Positions 7,280 through 14,915 of a stretch of 14,915 nt of DNA are shown one piece after another. Positions within the stretch are counted from its first letter, which is position 1; each line of letters begins with the position of its first letter. The position numbers were made by a program, and so were the translations under genes. Source of the DNA: CAZQYB01 sp964582985 (GTDB lineage: Bacteria > Planctomycetota > Phycisphaerae > Sedimentisphaerales > Anaerobacaceae); assembly GCA_964582985.1 (NCBI GenBank), contig CAZOUM010000063.1, positions 1-14,915 on the forward strand, read 5' to 3'. The notes under the pieces were generated by a model. It was not told the DNA's origin. It searched no databases and saw only the letters and a program-made list of their open reading frames with translations.

Positions 7280-8182
7280 TCAGTTTACTTCCGGCTTGAA
7301 TTTTTTGCCGGTTAATCGCTCGTAGCCTTCGATGTATTTGGCGCTGGTCTTTGCCGCGATATCATCAGGCAGCTCAACACCCGGCCCCGACTTATCAAAA
7401 CCGATATCATCCAGGTAGTTGCGTACAAATTGCTTATCGAAGCTTTCCTGGTCCCTGCCGACCTCGTATTTATCGGCAGGCCAAAACCGTGAAGAGTCGG
7501 GCGTCAAAACCTCATCAACCAAAATAATCTTGCCGTCAGCTATGCCCCATTCAAACTTCGTATCGGCCAGGATTATTCCTTTGCTCTCGGCGTAGTCACT
7601 GGCCTTTGTGAAAATCTCGACGCTCTTGTCGCGCACATAGCGGGCCTGCTCTTGGCCGATAGTCTCAACACATCGCTCGAAGCTGATATTTTCATCGTGC
7701 GTCCCCCTCTCGGCTTTGGTTGCAGGCGTAAATATCAATTCCGGAAGCTTCTGGCACTGCTTGAGTCCCGCAGGCAGCTTCACGCCGCAAACACTTTGCG
7801 TTGCCTGATACTCGCGCCAGCCTGAACCTGCCAGGTACCCCCGCACCACACATTCGATTGGCAGAACCTCGACCTTTTTGACCAGCATACTCCGGCCAGC
7901 CAGTTGCTCTTCAAAATCACAAAAAGGCACAGGGAAGCTGCTGACGTCACCCGTGATTAAATGATGCTCGACGTCGCCGCTTAGAAAATCGAACCAGAAG
8001 AGCGAAATCTGCGTTAAAACTATACCTTTATTAGGTATTCCGTTGGCCATGACCACATCGAACGCACTTATCCTGTCGCTCGCGACTATCAGCAGCTTAT
8101 CGCCCAAATCATATATGTCACGCACCTTGCCGCGCATCGGCTCAATGCCCGCTACGTTTGTCTGCAAAACAACCTCAACCAT
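7280..8182 (-). CDS. purC: Phosphoribosylaminoimidazole-succinocarboxamide synthase (SAICAR synthetase)
   Basis: This enzyme joins aspartate to the carboxylated ribotide CAIR using ATP, making SAICAR in purine synthesis in the cytoplasm. At 300 residues it matches the longer, single-domain form. Visible family blocks: GKVRDIYDLG (18-27) and SDRISAFDVV (35-44) of the ATP site, the signature LPIECVVRGYLAGSGW (107-122), GTHDENIS (160-167), LADTKFEWG (205-213), VDEVLTPDSSRFWP (222-235) and SFDKQFVRNYL (247-257). ATG at 8182 is preceded by GGAAGGG at good spacing. It is the second gene of the operon, 38 bases after the HD-domain gene. Its stop TGA overlaps an ATG that is out of frame with the methyltransferase. 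It appears complete, with no missing key residue. Confidence 0.97.
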   Translation of the reverse strand: MVEVVLQTNVAGIEPMRGKVRDIYDLGDKLLIVASDRISAFDVVMANGIPNKGIVLTQISLFWFDFLSGDVEHHLITGDVSSFPVPFCDFEEQLAGRSMLVKKVEVLPIECVVRGYLAGSGWREYQATQSVCGVKLPAGLKQCQKLPELIFTPATKAERGTHDENISFERCVETIGQEQARYVRDKSVEIFTKASDYAESKGIILADTKFEWGIADGKIILVDEVLTPDSSRFWPADKYEVGRDQESFDKQFVRNYLDDIGFDKSGPGVELPDDIAAKTSAKYIEGYERLTGKKFKPEVN

Positions 8183-8220
8183 AATAAACCCTTCCTTTAC
8201 GTTATTCTGACTTTTGTCTT

Positions 8221-9024
8221 TTACTTCTTACCTTTTTCCCGTTCTATTCTCGAATCAACATATTGAAAAATCTTCTCTTTTACTTTTTCAATATCGCGGG
8301 TCCGCGGCAAAAACTCAAGAATCATTTCCAAAAACCTGCGCTGTCTTATCCGCTCCAGCGTCGGCGTGAAATTCACATCGTAAACCCAGGCAAGCTGGCA
8401 AAGCTTCATATCATTCCACGTCCGCAAAGTGCTATAATCTACCCGTCGCCCACACAAAAGCTCCTCAACAACCTGCGCCGAGTATCCCGGCTCATTCGGA
8501 AGCTCGACCTCCAACTTAAATCCATCCGGGTCTTCACTGTACTGCCTGTAATAATCCGTCACCACGTAATATACATCAATCTTATCGGCGTCGCGAATCA
8601 ACCTTGAAAACAGCAAACAGTCGCCATCCAAATCGGCCGGCAGCTCTTTCCGCCCGTGATATTCTATTGCCTTTTCGATTATTTCTCTTTCTTCTCTCGC
8701 CAGCCCATTGAGTGCCTTCGTCTTCTTGAGAACCTTCACACCCAGCAGGCAATGGTCCACGCTTCGCGGGTCGTTATAAGTTCTGTACTTGACAAACTGC
8801 TCGAACCGCCCGATGTCGTGAAAAAGCGCTATCACCTCAGCTATCTGCTTTTGTTCATCCAACAGTCCCAGCTCTTCAGCGAGATACAGCATCTCCTCGC
8901 ACGTCCGTCGGCTGTGCTCTTGTTTTAACTTCAGGTTGGCGTTGACAAACTCATCATCGCCATAGAACCCAGCCACGTAATCATCGAACCAGCCCCTGAA
9001 CTTCTCCAACTGCCCTTGTTCCAT
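8221..9024 (-). CDS. HD-domain metal-dependent phosphohydrolase
   Basis: An HD-superfamily protein of 267 residues from the preferred ATG at 9024. Metal ligands in order (this numbering): His37 (QEHSRR), His69-Asp70 (ALFHDIGRFEQF), His91 (VDHCLLG), His123 (EYHGRK) and Asp145 (LIRDADKID). Such proteins hydrolyse nucleotides, cyclic nucleotides or other phosphate esters; the substrate is not evident. An ATG ten codons upstream (9054) is also in frame, but it lacks a Shine-Dalgarno and would lie only about five bases after the predicted transcription start, whereas 9024 has AAGG five bases before it. It is the first gene of the putative operon with purC, so a link to purine nucleotides is possible. 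That link rests on context only. Confidence 0.85.
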   Translation of the reverse strand: MEQGQLEKFRGWFDDYVAGFYGDDEFVNANLKLKQEHSRRTCEEMLYLAEELGLLDEQKQIAEVIALFHDIGRFEQFVKYRTYNDPRSVDHCLLGVKVLKKTKALNGLAREEREIIEKAIEYHGRKELPADLDGDCLLFSRLIRDADKIDVYYVVTDYYRQYSEDPDGFKLEVELPNEPGYSAQVVEELLCGRRVDYSTLRTWNDMKLCQLAWVYDVNFTPTLERIRQRRFLEMILEFLPRTRDIEKVKEKIFQYVDSRIEREKGKK

Positions 9025-9065
9025 AACTGCCTTGCTTTGCAAACAAAAAGCCATTTCACGGCTAA

Positions 9066-9094
9066 TTTATAACAGCTTTTTGGAAAAATTCCAA
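9066..9094 (-). promoter_or_regulatory. Candidate promoter of the HD-purC-methyltransferase-TPR operon
   Basis: On the minus strand TTGGAA (9089-9094) and TATAAA (9066-9071) are separated by 17 bases. The -10 matches five of six consensus positions and the -35 four. Transcription would begin near 9059, which favours translation from 9024 rather than 9054. The -35 lies inside an inverted repeat. Confidence 0.5.
9080..9094. promoter_or_regulatory. 15-base inverted repeat, candidate operator between divergent genes
   Basis: TTGGAA-AAA-TTCCAA is a perfect inverted repeat. It covers the -35 box of the leftward promoter and ends seven bases before the -35 of the rightward cupin promoter, so a bound protein could affect both. 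Confidence 0.35.
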
Positions 9095-9101
9095 TTCCAT
9101 A

Positions 9102-9130
9102 TTCAAAAACAATCTCTCTTAGGGTAAAAT
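9102..9130 (+). promoter_or_regulatory. Candidate promoter of the cupin gene
   Basis: TTCAAA (9102-9107) and TAAAAT (9125-9130) are 17 bases apart, matching four and five of six consensus positions. Transcription would start near 9137, giving a leader of about 57 bases. Confidence 0.45.
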
Positions 9131-9193
9131 CACCGCCTGATAGCAAACAGTGAAAAGACGTTAACCAATGGCAACTTCAGAAAGGGAAAAAAG

Positions 9194-9466
9194 ATGCCAA
9201 CAATCAAAGATGTTATCGTACGGAAGCCATCGGATGAGGAGGCCCAGACCTGCAAAAACTGGCCTACGTGGAAGTGCGAACCCAGCACGTTCGATTGGGC
9301 CTATACGGAAAAGGAAACGTGTCTGATAATGGAAGGCAAGGTGACGGTAACAGACGGCCAGGATTCGGTAAGCTTCGGCCCCGGCGACCTCGTCGTCTTC
9401 CCCGAAGAGCTCGAATGCACGTGGCAGGTGCACGAACCCGTGAAAAAACACTACAACTTCGGGTAA
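9194..9466 (+). CDS. Small cupin protein (Cupin_3/DUF861-like)
   Basis: The only plus-strand gene, 90 residues, with AAAGGGAAAAAAG as ribosome-binding site right before its ATG. It forms a single small beta-barrel: WPTWKCEPSTFDWAY (23-37), ETCLIMEGKVTVT (41-53), FGPGDLVVFP (61-70) and CTWQVHEPVKKHY (75-87). These blocks match the Cupin_3 family, related in fold to ureidoglycine aminohydrolase and EutQ. The classical HxH metal motif is absent (TEKETCLIMEG occupies that place), with only His80 and His86 in the second half, so catalysis is uncertain and a binding role is possible. It diverges from the HD-domain operon and converges with the giant gene that ends at 9591. Homologues are widespread and mostly of unknown function. 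Confidence 0.88.
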   Translation: MPTIKDVIVRKPSDEEAQTCKNWPTWKCEPSTFDWAYTEKETCLIMEGKVTVTDGQDSVSFGPGDLVVFPEELECTWQVHEPVKKHYNFG

Positions 9467-9590
9467 CGGAGTTGAAAGGACGGGCGCTAATCTGCACCCA
9501 AGCTGCTGTGCGATGCTTTTTGGTATGGAACCTGGCACGGCCACAGCGTTTTCCTTTTTGCTCGCAAGCACGTGAGCCGACCATCTGGCG

Positions 9591-12500
9591 TTAGCTGCCG
9601 TCGGCCTTAATCCGCAGCCGAAGGCCGTTAACCGCCTCACCCCAGGACGGTTTGTCGTTTGTGCCAGCTGGCGGGATTAGCTCAAATTCGACCGGCGCAC
9701 TGGTAAGTGTGCCGGACCAAGCATTCCTTGGTGGCTTCCAAGGGTGTATGTAGTCGGGCTTTTCCGGCACAGAATATGTACAGGTAATTAGGTAGGTTCC
9801 AGGCACAAGGAGATCGAAGTGCTCTCCGGGTTTGAGTGGTTCACGTCGGACACCCCATTTTTTCAGTCGCACGGTGTGTGTGTACGTCTGGCCCGGTGAA
9901 AGCGTAAGAGCCGGTGTGAAATCACCTTCCGTCATGGGACCTACGGGCTTGGCCAGTTCCCACCGTCTGCCGTCAGGGGCGACCAATGAAAATCTTGTGT
10001 ACGGATGGTATCCATATCCAGGCATGAGATGCTGGTAGACTGTAATCGCCTTTTGGCTGACGTTTTGAATACAGATCTCTACAGGGATAGGTCCGTCAGC
10101 GGCAAGCTGCGATTTTCGCGTGCGAAGCCCCATCCTGAGGCCGCCAGCGACCGATCCCCATGCTTGAGACAGCGGCACTGCCTCGCTGATTTTTCGAGCT
10201 AAGCCCCTGCTGTAAGGTAGAAACCACCCGGTCGGAGCTACGGGATATAAACGACGAGGGTCTGGTTCAGCGCGAAGAAACATGATCCATTGTCTGGTCT
10301 CATCGGCCAAAGGCATCTCCATGCCGTCAATTTGTTTGAGATATATTGAGCCTGTATGGCCGCTTCCTTTGAGCATCTGCTTAATCTCGAAACGCGTGCT
10401 ACTGTGTGAGTCTCTGATTCCGACAACGATAAGGTCAGCAGCTGACGCCATAGCTGTAAGCCGCTCCCAAAGGCCGGGTTCAAGTTGGGGCTGCGTTGCC
10501 GGTTTGACTTGTTCAATCGCCCATGCCGCGGCCTTACGAACTTGTTCATTATAATCCTTTAGCGCTGTCGTCAGTGGTTCTAAAGCTCTCTCATCACCTA
10601 AGCGACCCAGTGCGTCGGCTGCGGACTGGCGCACCATCGGCTGCCTGTCCTTGAGAGAGGCAATCAGTGGCTCGATAGCACGTTTGTCACCTATCATGCC
10701 CAGTGCCGCAACAGCTGAGTTTCGGACGATCCACTTTTCGTCCTCCAGCGCAAGGATCAGCCGAGGCACACATGATAGCGCTTCTTGGCCGATGGTGCCG
10801 AGGACGTAGCAGATACCGGCGCGAACGTATTGGCTCTCATCCTGCAACGCTTCGACAAGAACTGGGACTACTCTGGCGGGAAGCGGCCCCATGCGCTGCA
10901 TGGCAGTAACAGCTTCTCTGCGAATAGAGGTATCGCTTGATTTCAGTGCCTCAAGATACTGCGTGAGCGTCTTGCCCTGGAATATCGGTTCACTCACGGC
11001 CTCAGGATGCACATCAGACTTCTGGCGCACAATTTCTATCTCGACCGGATTGCTCACAGCCGATACTCGCGACTTCGTGTCTACCCAGGGCGGCAGTGGA
11101 GGAACACCCGTCACAAATCGCACCCGAACCGTATGCACGCCGGGCATAAGGTCCAACGTCTCGCCGCTGTCTTTTTCAGCCCATGATTCGACCAACTTCA
11201 CTGTTATCGCACTATTGACCTGCATACCGTGTTTGAGTAACCGAACACCTGCGCTGTACCCACCACCTTTCGCCGCCCATCTGTACCACTGGCCGTCGAC
11301 TTCAACCTGACAATGTGCAAACATTATGGGGACATAGGAAAATATCTGCGTGCCGTCATTGCGGATATCAAGCATAAAGGCAGGCGCCTCAAGCATAAAG
11401 GCAGGCACCTCTGGTATTCCCCATAGCGTTTTTTTGGCCCGCAGTCGAATTTGCAGACCACTCACAGGCTCGCCCCACGCCGGCTCATCAGCCTTCTGCG
11501 GTATCATTTTCGCGGCAGGACGCGTTCTGCGAAATTTTGCAAGCTGGTCCTGGCCTTCCTCCTGTGTCCCAAAATCGATATCTCTTATCAGCCAGTTCCC
11601 ATGTTCCTTTACGAACTCGAAAACGAACGTGACTCCCGGGATTACTCTACCATCATCGCCCTGGGTTAGTCCGCTTACGGCCAGTGCCTCCTTATTGTCC
11701 GCGTACACATCAACAATTCTTATCTTCTGCCCGTCAAAAAGCTCCCGAAAATGACCTACGTTGTTCCTTACCCTCGATCGCGCATGGAAAAAGCCCGCCG
11801 CTTTTCCATCCTCGCCCCCTACCACCGCCGTGACAAAGGCCTCCACCACGTCACGGGCGTTCATCTTTTTCTTTGGCTCACCTGCCCTGGCTGGCACAAT
11901 TTCGATCTCAACCGGATTGCTGAGGACGCGGACGGCGTCGCCTTTTTTGGGGTCATCAGGTTCTGCTGTAAAAGCCACTCGGACAGTGTGCCTGCCCCGA
12001 CGAAGACGCAGCGGCTTGCCTTTTTTCGTCACCCAGTATTCGTCGAGCGAGATGCGAATATCATTGTACTGACGCCTCGGGTCTAAAGGTGAACTCTTCA
12101 AACCTAACTCTCTTGCCCAATGATACCACTGGCCCCCGTACCAAAGCTGGCAAGTCGCTTGGTGTCTTACGATATGTAGCTGCCGCTCACCACGATTGCG
12201 GACATCAACCTTGAGTTCCGGTGTCTGGCCGAGGTGCCACTTGAGCTTTTCCGGCCTCAGCCGTACAGCCAAGCCATCCGCCGGCTCGCCCCAGGTAATG
12301 GGTAGCTTGGCAAACCCCTCGGCGCTTGCTTCAGCGTTCAAGGCCTGTTGTCCGGCCCACCACGCATTGACCCGTCCAATTATCTCGGTGCGGGTCTTCT
12401 CATCGGCGTTGCCCAAATAGGCATCGCGGCCTGTACGAGGGTCGAAGGTGGTCGTTTCGTTCGGGAGCTTCGCTTTGGCAACATCCGCCAAGATTTCCAA

Positions 12501-14915
12501 CGCTACGTCGCAGTAACGCAGCACGTGCCCACCGTTGAGTGCGCCTGCCCACGAACGAGTGGGGCGCCGGTCACTGAGCAACTGGACCAGGCGCTGAACA
12601 ATATCGCCTCCGTTAGCTGGCTCGGCCAGTTGCCTGAGACGCTGGGCGGGATTGTGTTGTGATGACTTTGGAGCAATGCTCATCTGACGAAGCACGCGGC
12701 ACTTACCGGGAATGGAATCAGCCCGCACTGCCACATCACGCAAATCAAAAATCAAATCCGCGATGTGCTGGTTGAGCGAGACGTCGCCGTCAAAATTAGG
12801 GGCGTCTATCGCCGGGCGCCGCTCCTTGGCCATTCGTTCCAGCAACACCGCCAATTCACGCGCCGACGCTCCGTATTCCGCAGCCGGCGCCAGTTGTGCG
12901 ACCTGGCGAAAACGCTTCGCCACCTCGATACGGTCACCACCTTCATAGAGGTACAGACAGGTCTCGTTATAAGCAGGTAAGGCTTTTTGCTCATTTGAAT
13001 GCTCTTTTTCGACAAGCTTGAGTGCAGTCTGCCTGTCCGGGCGCATACGCTGGATACCGATGCACTGGTCATTGAGGAACATCACGATTACGTTTTCGCC
13101 TTGGCCGGTGTAGACGTGATAACTGGTTTCACCGCCAGTGTCCTGAAATAGGGTAGCAAGCGAATGACACTTGATATGTAGTCGCAATTGGCGTTGGGTC
13201 ATGTCCAGGCGAAGACCACGGAACTCGGGAATCCCTGCGAGAAACTCCAGCCCCTCAACCGCCTCGCCCCAAGCCGGCTCATCAGATCCTACAGCAGCTA
13301 TGGGTTTGGCGTTGGCAGCTTTTTTGATCCGCCACAGAGCGGTAGTACCTATCTGATGCTTGATTGTCCCTGCATTTAGAGCGGCTTCTATGGGCCCGAT
13401 TGCTTCGACGGCGCCGAGATGACCGAGCGCTTCGGCAGCGGCGTTAGCGGCACTGCCCCTTTTGTTTTCCAGCAGATCTATCAGGGCTTTGATCACCGGT
13501 TTTGAGGCCACGCCTATCTGGCCTAGCGCCTCGGCCGTGCGGCAAATGGCCGTCTTGTCCGTTGACTTCTTCAGAACCTCCAGCAGAGTCGGGACGGCTT
13601 CTGTGGAATCCGAACCTGTTCGGCCAAGGTCATATGGAATTCCCACCTTTTTGCCCCACCACTCCAACTCAATATCCGGAGCTTGAACATGCTGACCCGG
13701 CCGGACCACAATAGGTTTGATAGTCCTGATGTACTCTTGCCGGTAATCCTTCGCCTGTACCCAACAGCGATACTCCAAGCCGGGAATCAAACGACCCGCA
13801 CGATAACGCCCTCCACCAATCTCTGTCACCGTCGCTCGCAGTCCGTCATTTACCTTTACCCAATGCTCACATATCACCTCGAGTCCGGTCACACCTTGCC
13901 CGTCCGGTCCAACGACACGAAATTCGGCACTGCCCGTCTTTTCGAGCACGATTTTCATCTCACCGACATTAGGATTGGCCGCTTCGGTGGTCACCGACCG
14001 GGCACCGCCTTTAGATGCGTCCGGCATCCGGGCACAAGCGGTAACAAGAACTTCGTAGTTCTCGGAATCCTGCAGGTGATCGGGGACCCTGAAGTACCCC
14101 ATAAACGCTCCACTTTCGTCGGTTTTCATATATTGGACCTCGGTCCACGCCATCATACAACCAATTATAGCACCTTCCCTTGGCCGTTTGTCACGCCAGT
14201 GCAGATACGCGCGAACCTCTACGCCCTCCGGGGCCTTGGAGCCATCGCCAAAAACAACCTGCCCGGTAAAACTCGGTGCGCTGCGAACAAGAAAATCAAT
14301 GTTCTCTACGTGCTCACCTTGCCCAACTCTGATGTGTCTATCCCCCATCTCTACGGGACAGAACTGCTCAGCCGTACCCTCGCAGTGAAGGGGTATGGTC
14401 CGGGGCGGAACGTAAAGCCGGTACCGTCCCTCTGAATCGGTCCGGACTGACCGGCGCAGCCGGTCGATAGCCAAAAAGTTGACAGTTGCTCCGGCGACCG
14501 GCTGGCCCGTATCCTTATTGCGGACCGTCCCCGAAATACCCTGAGGCAGTTGCTGGTATAGATCAACCCTCTGTTGCTGTTGTTTGTCGCTTGTAATCAC
14601 GATAGCTTCGAAAGTATCTCTATCCCGGCGTTCGCTGACTCTATACTGGCCCGGTCCGGTTCCCACTTCTACGATACGATCGCCTTCCCTGGCTAAGCGG
14701 ATAAGCTTTGTTTTCTGTGGCCGCCGGCGTTGTGGGTCTGGCGTGACGAGGACCGCTACCCCTTCGGTCCAGACACCAGCCGACGGGTCAACCACTCGAA
14801 GTATATATGGGCCGGGTTCGATGTCGTCGAAACGATAATTGCCCTTTTCATTTGTTAAGGCAAACCAACTCTGCCGCGTCCAATCGGACCATAATTTAAC
14901 TTTCACAGCCGCCAC
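9591..14915 (-). CDS. Giant multidomain protein with Cna-like, HEAT and WGE repeats, N-terminus beyond window
   Basis: The frame is open from the right edge, so the true start is outside; 1,774 residues are seen, ending at TAA (9591-9593). Numbering from the edge: 1-55 and 124-210 are carboxypeptidase-regulatory/Cna-B-like domains (TNEKGNYRFDDIEPGPYILRV; GTVRNKDTGQPVAGATV), with further beta domains to about 415. HEAT units lie at 437-533 and 1317-1470 (EALGQIG, DALGRLGDERALEPL). Beta-rich repeats begin with W-G at 549, 875, 1147 and 1586 and partly at 1758. The repeats at 875 and 1147 share GQWY.WA and SNPVEIEIV. Residues about 1019-1120 look NTF2/SnoaL-like (EAFVTAVVGGEDGKAA...NWLIRDIDFG). 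About 1490-1560 is a small unassigned domain (ADLIVVGIRDS). No enzyme active site is evident. Similar tails occur on planctomycete cell-surface or BlaR1/M56-type sensors, so the missing N-terminus may carry membrane helices; this is a guess. Confidence 0.85.
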   Translation of the reverse strand: MAAVKVKLWSDWTRQSWFALTNEKGNYRFDDIEPGPYILRVVDPSAGVWTEGVAVLVTPDPQRRRPQKTKLIRLAREGDRIVEVGTGPGQYRVSERRDRDTFEAIVITSDKQQQQRVDLYQQLPQGISGTVRNKDTGQPVAGATVNFLAIDRLRRSVRTDSEGRYRLYVPPRTIPLHCEGTAEQFCPVEMGDRHIRVGQGEHVENIDFLVRSAPSFTGQVVFGDGSKAPEGVEVRAYLHWRDKRPREGAIIGCMMAWTEVQYMKTDESGAFMGYFRVPDHLQDSENYEVLVTACARMPDASKGGARSVTTEAANPNVGEMKIVLEKTGSAEFRVVGPDGQGVTGLEVICEHWVKVNDGLRATVTEIGGGRYRAGRLIPGLEYRCWVQAKDYRQEYIRTIKPIVVRPGQHVQAPDIELEWWGKKVGIPYDLGRTGSDSTEAVPTLLEVLKKSTDKTAICRTAEALGQIGVASKPVIKALIDLLENKRGSAANAAAEALGHLGAVEAIGPIEAALNAGTIKHQIGTTALWRIKKAANAKPIAAVGSDEPAWGEAVEGLEFLAGIPEFRGLRLDMTQRQLRLHIKCHSLATLFQDTGGETSYHVYTGQGENVIVMFLNDQCIGIQRMRPDRQTALKLVEKEHSNEQKALPAYNETCLYLYEGGDRIEVAKRFRQVAQLAPAAEYGASARELAVLLERMAKERRPAIDAPNFDGDVSLNQHIADLIFDLRDVAVRADSIPGKCRVLRQMSIAPKSSQHNPAQRLRQLAEPANGGDIVQRLVQLLSDRRPTRSWAGALNGGHVLRYCDVALEILADVAKAKLPNETTTFDPRTGRDAYLGNADEKTRTEIIGRVNAWWAGQQALNAEASAEGFAKLPITWGEPADGLAVRLRPEKLKWHLGQTPELKVDVRNRGERQLHIVRHQATCQLWYGGQWYHWARELGLKSSPLDPRRQYNDIRISLDEYWVTKKGKPLRLRRGRHTVRVAFTAEPDDPKKGDAVRVLSNPVEIEIVPARAGEPKKKMNARDVVEAFVTAVVGGEDGKAAGFFHARSRVRNNVGHFRELFDGQKIRIVDVYADNKEALAVSGLTQGDDGRVIPGVTFVFEFVKEHGNWLIRDIDFGTQEEGQDQLAKFRRTRPAAKMIPQKADEPAWGEPVSGLQIRLRAKKTLWGIPEVPAFMLEAPAFMLDIRNDGTQIFSYVPIMFAHCQVEVDGQWYRWAAKGGGYSAGVRLLKHGMQVNSAITVKLVESWAEKDSGETLDLMPGVHTVRVRFVTGVPPLPPWVDTKSRVSAVSNPVEIEIVRQKSDVHPEAVSEPIFQGKTLTQYLEALKSSDTSIRREAVTAMQRMGPLPARVVPVLVEALQDESQYVRAGICYVLGTIGQEALSCVPRLILALEDEKWIVRNSAVAALGMIGDKRAIEPLIASLKDRQPMVRQSAADALGRLGDERALEPLTTALKDYNEQVRKAAAWAIEQVKPATQPQLEPGLWERLTAMASAADLIVVGIRDSHSSTRFEIKQMLKGSGHTGSIYLKQIDGMEMPLADETRQWIMFLRAEPDPRRLYPVAPTGWFLPYSRGLARKISEAVPLSQAWGSVAGGLRMGLRTRKSQLAADGPIPVEICIQNVSQKAITVYQHLMPGYGYHPYTRFSLVAPDGRRWELAKPVGPMTEGDFTPALTLSPGQTYTHTVRLKKWGVRREPLKPGEHFDLLVPGTYLITCTYSVPEKPDYIHPWKPPRNAWSGTLTSAPVEFELIPPAGTNDKPSWGEAVNGLRLRIKADGS
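11368..11409 (-). repeat. 21-bp tandem duplication inside the giant gene
   Basis: Two adjacent 21-base units (11368-11388 and 11389-11409) differ at a single base and encode the doubled segment PAFMLEAPAFMLD within the third WGE repeat. The reading frame is kept. The near identity points to a recent duplication. Confidence 0.85.

Noticed and set aside
9467..9590. Possible shared terminator between the convergent cupin and giant genes
   Set aside because: Only a loose inverted repeat (GCCGAC/GTCGGC with an 18-base loop) and no T-run were found, so no terminator is called.
9161..9640. Minus-strand open frame of 159 codons across the cupin gene and the end of the giant gene
   Set aside because: It overlaps both better-supported genes; the cupin has a strong ribosome-binding site and clear family motifs, and this frame has no recognisable content.
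13683..14435. Plus-strand open frame of 250 codons opposite the giant gene
   Set aside because: It lies fully antisense to a frame with clear domain repeats, and its product shows no recognisable domain or composition of a real protein.

Overview
This window most likely comes from a Planctomycetota bacterium of the Phycisphaerae/Sedimentisphaerales type. That is an inference from gene style, with no marker gene to confirm it. The clues are ECF sigma factors each coupled to a membrane-anchored, non-zinc anti-sigma-like protein carrying a WRTIMKSRITKL anchor, a C-terminal prepilin-like VDGHVEF motif, a TPR/GT-C membrane protein, and a giant multidomain protein mixing carboxypeptidase-regulatory-like, HEAT and 'WGE..GL' repeats. 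No tRNA, rRNA, CRISPR array, insertion sequence or phage gene is visible. No stretch over 300 bases lacks a gene.

All genes but one read on the minus strand. Left part (1-4346): three consecutive ECF sigma-factor modules in one orientation. The first is a sigma gene cut by the left edge (1-458). The second is a sigma gene (1922-2461) whose stop overlaps the start of its membrane partner (630-1922). The third is a sigma gene (3834-4346) one base from its partner (2684-3832). The two complete modules each end in a GC-rich hairpin with a T-run (575-606 and 2611-2640), so they look like separate transcription units. The sigma genes are clearly different from each other. The two partners, however, share an identical 35-base stretch (1741-1775, 3663-3697) that contains a Shine-Dalgarno-like sequence and an in-frame ATG just before the membrane segment. 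This could be a nested second start giving a shorter, signal-anchored product.

Middle part (4511-9024): a likely four-gene operon in the order HD-domain hydrolase, purC (purine synthesis), SAM-dependent methyltransferase (TTG start), and a large membrane protein with a GT-C/TMTC-like N-terminus and C-terminal TPRs. Gaps are 11-38 bases. A hairpin at 4447-4480 may end it. A small cupin gene (9194-9466) diverges from this operon. The divergent region holds one candidate promoter for each direction and a perfect 15-base inverted repeat between them.

Right part (9591-14915): the C-terminal 1,774 residues of a giant protein whose start lies beyond the right edge. It alternates regulatory-like beta-sandwich domains, HEAT repeats, an NTF2/SnoaL-like region and at least four copies of a beta-rich repeat beginning W-G-E. 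The last of these stops after 17 residues. I see no described system linking the three parts. The most unusual items are the nested start shared by the anti-sigma-like genes and the WGE repeat family.
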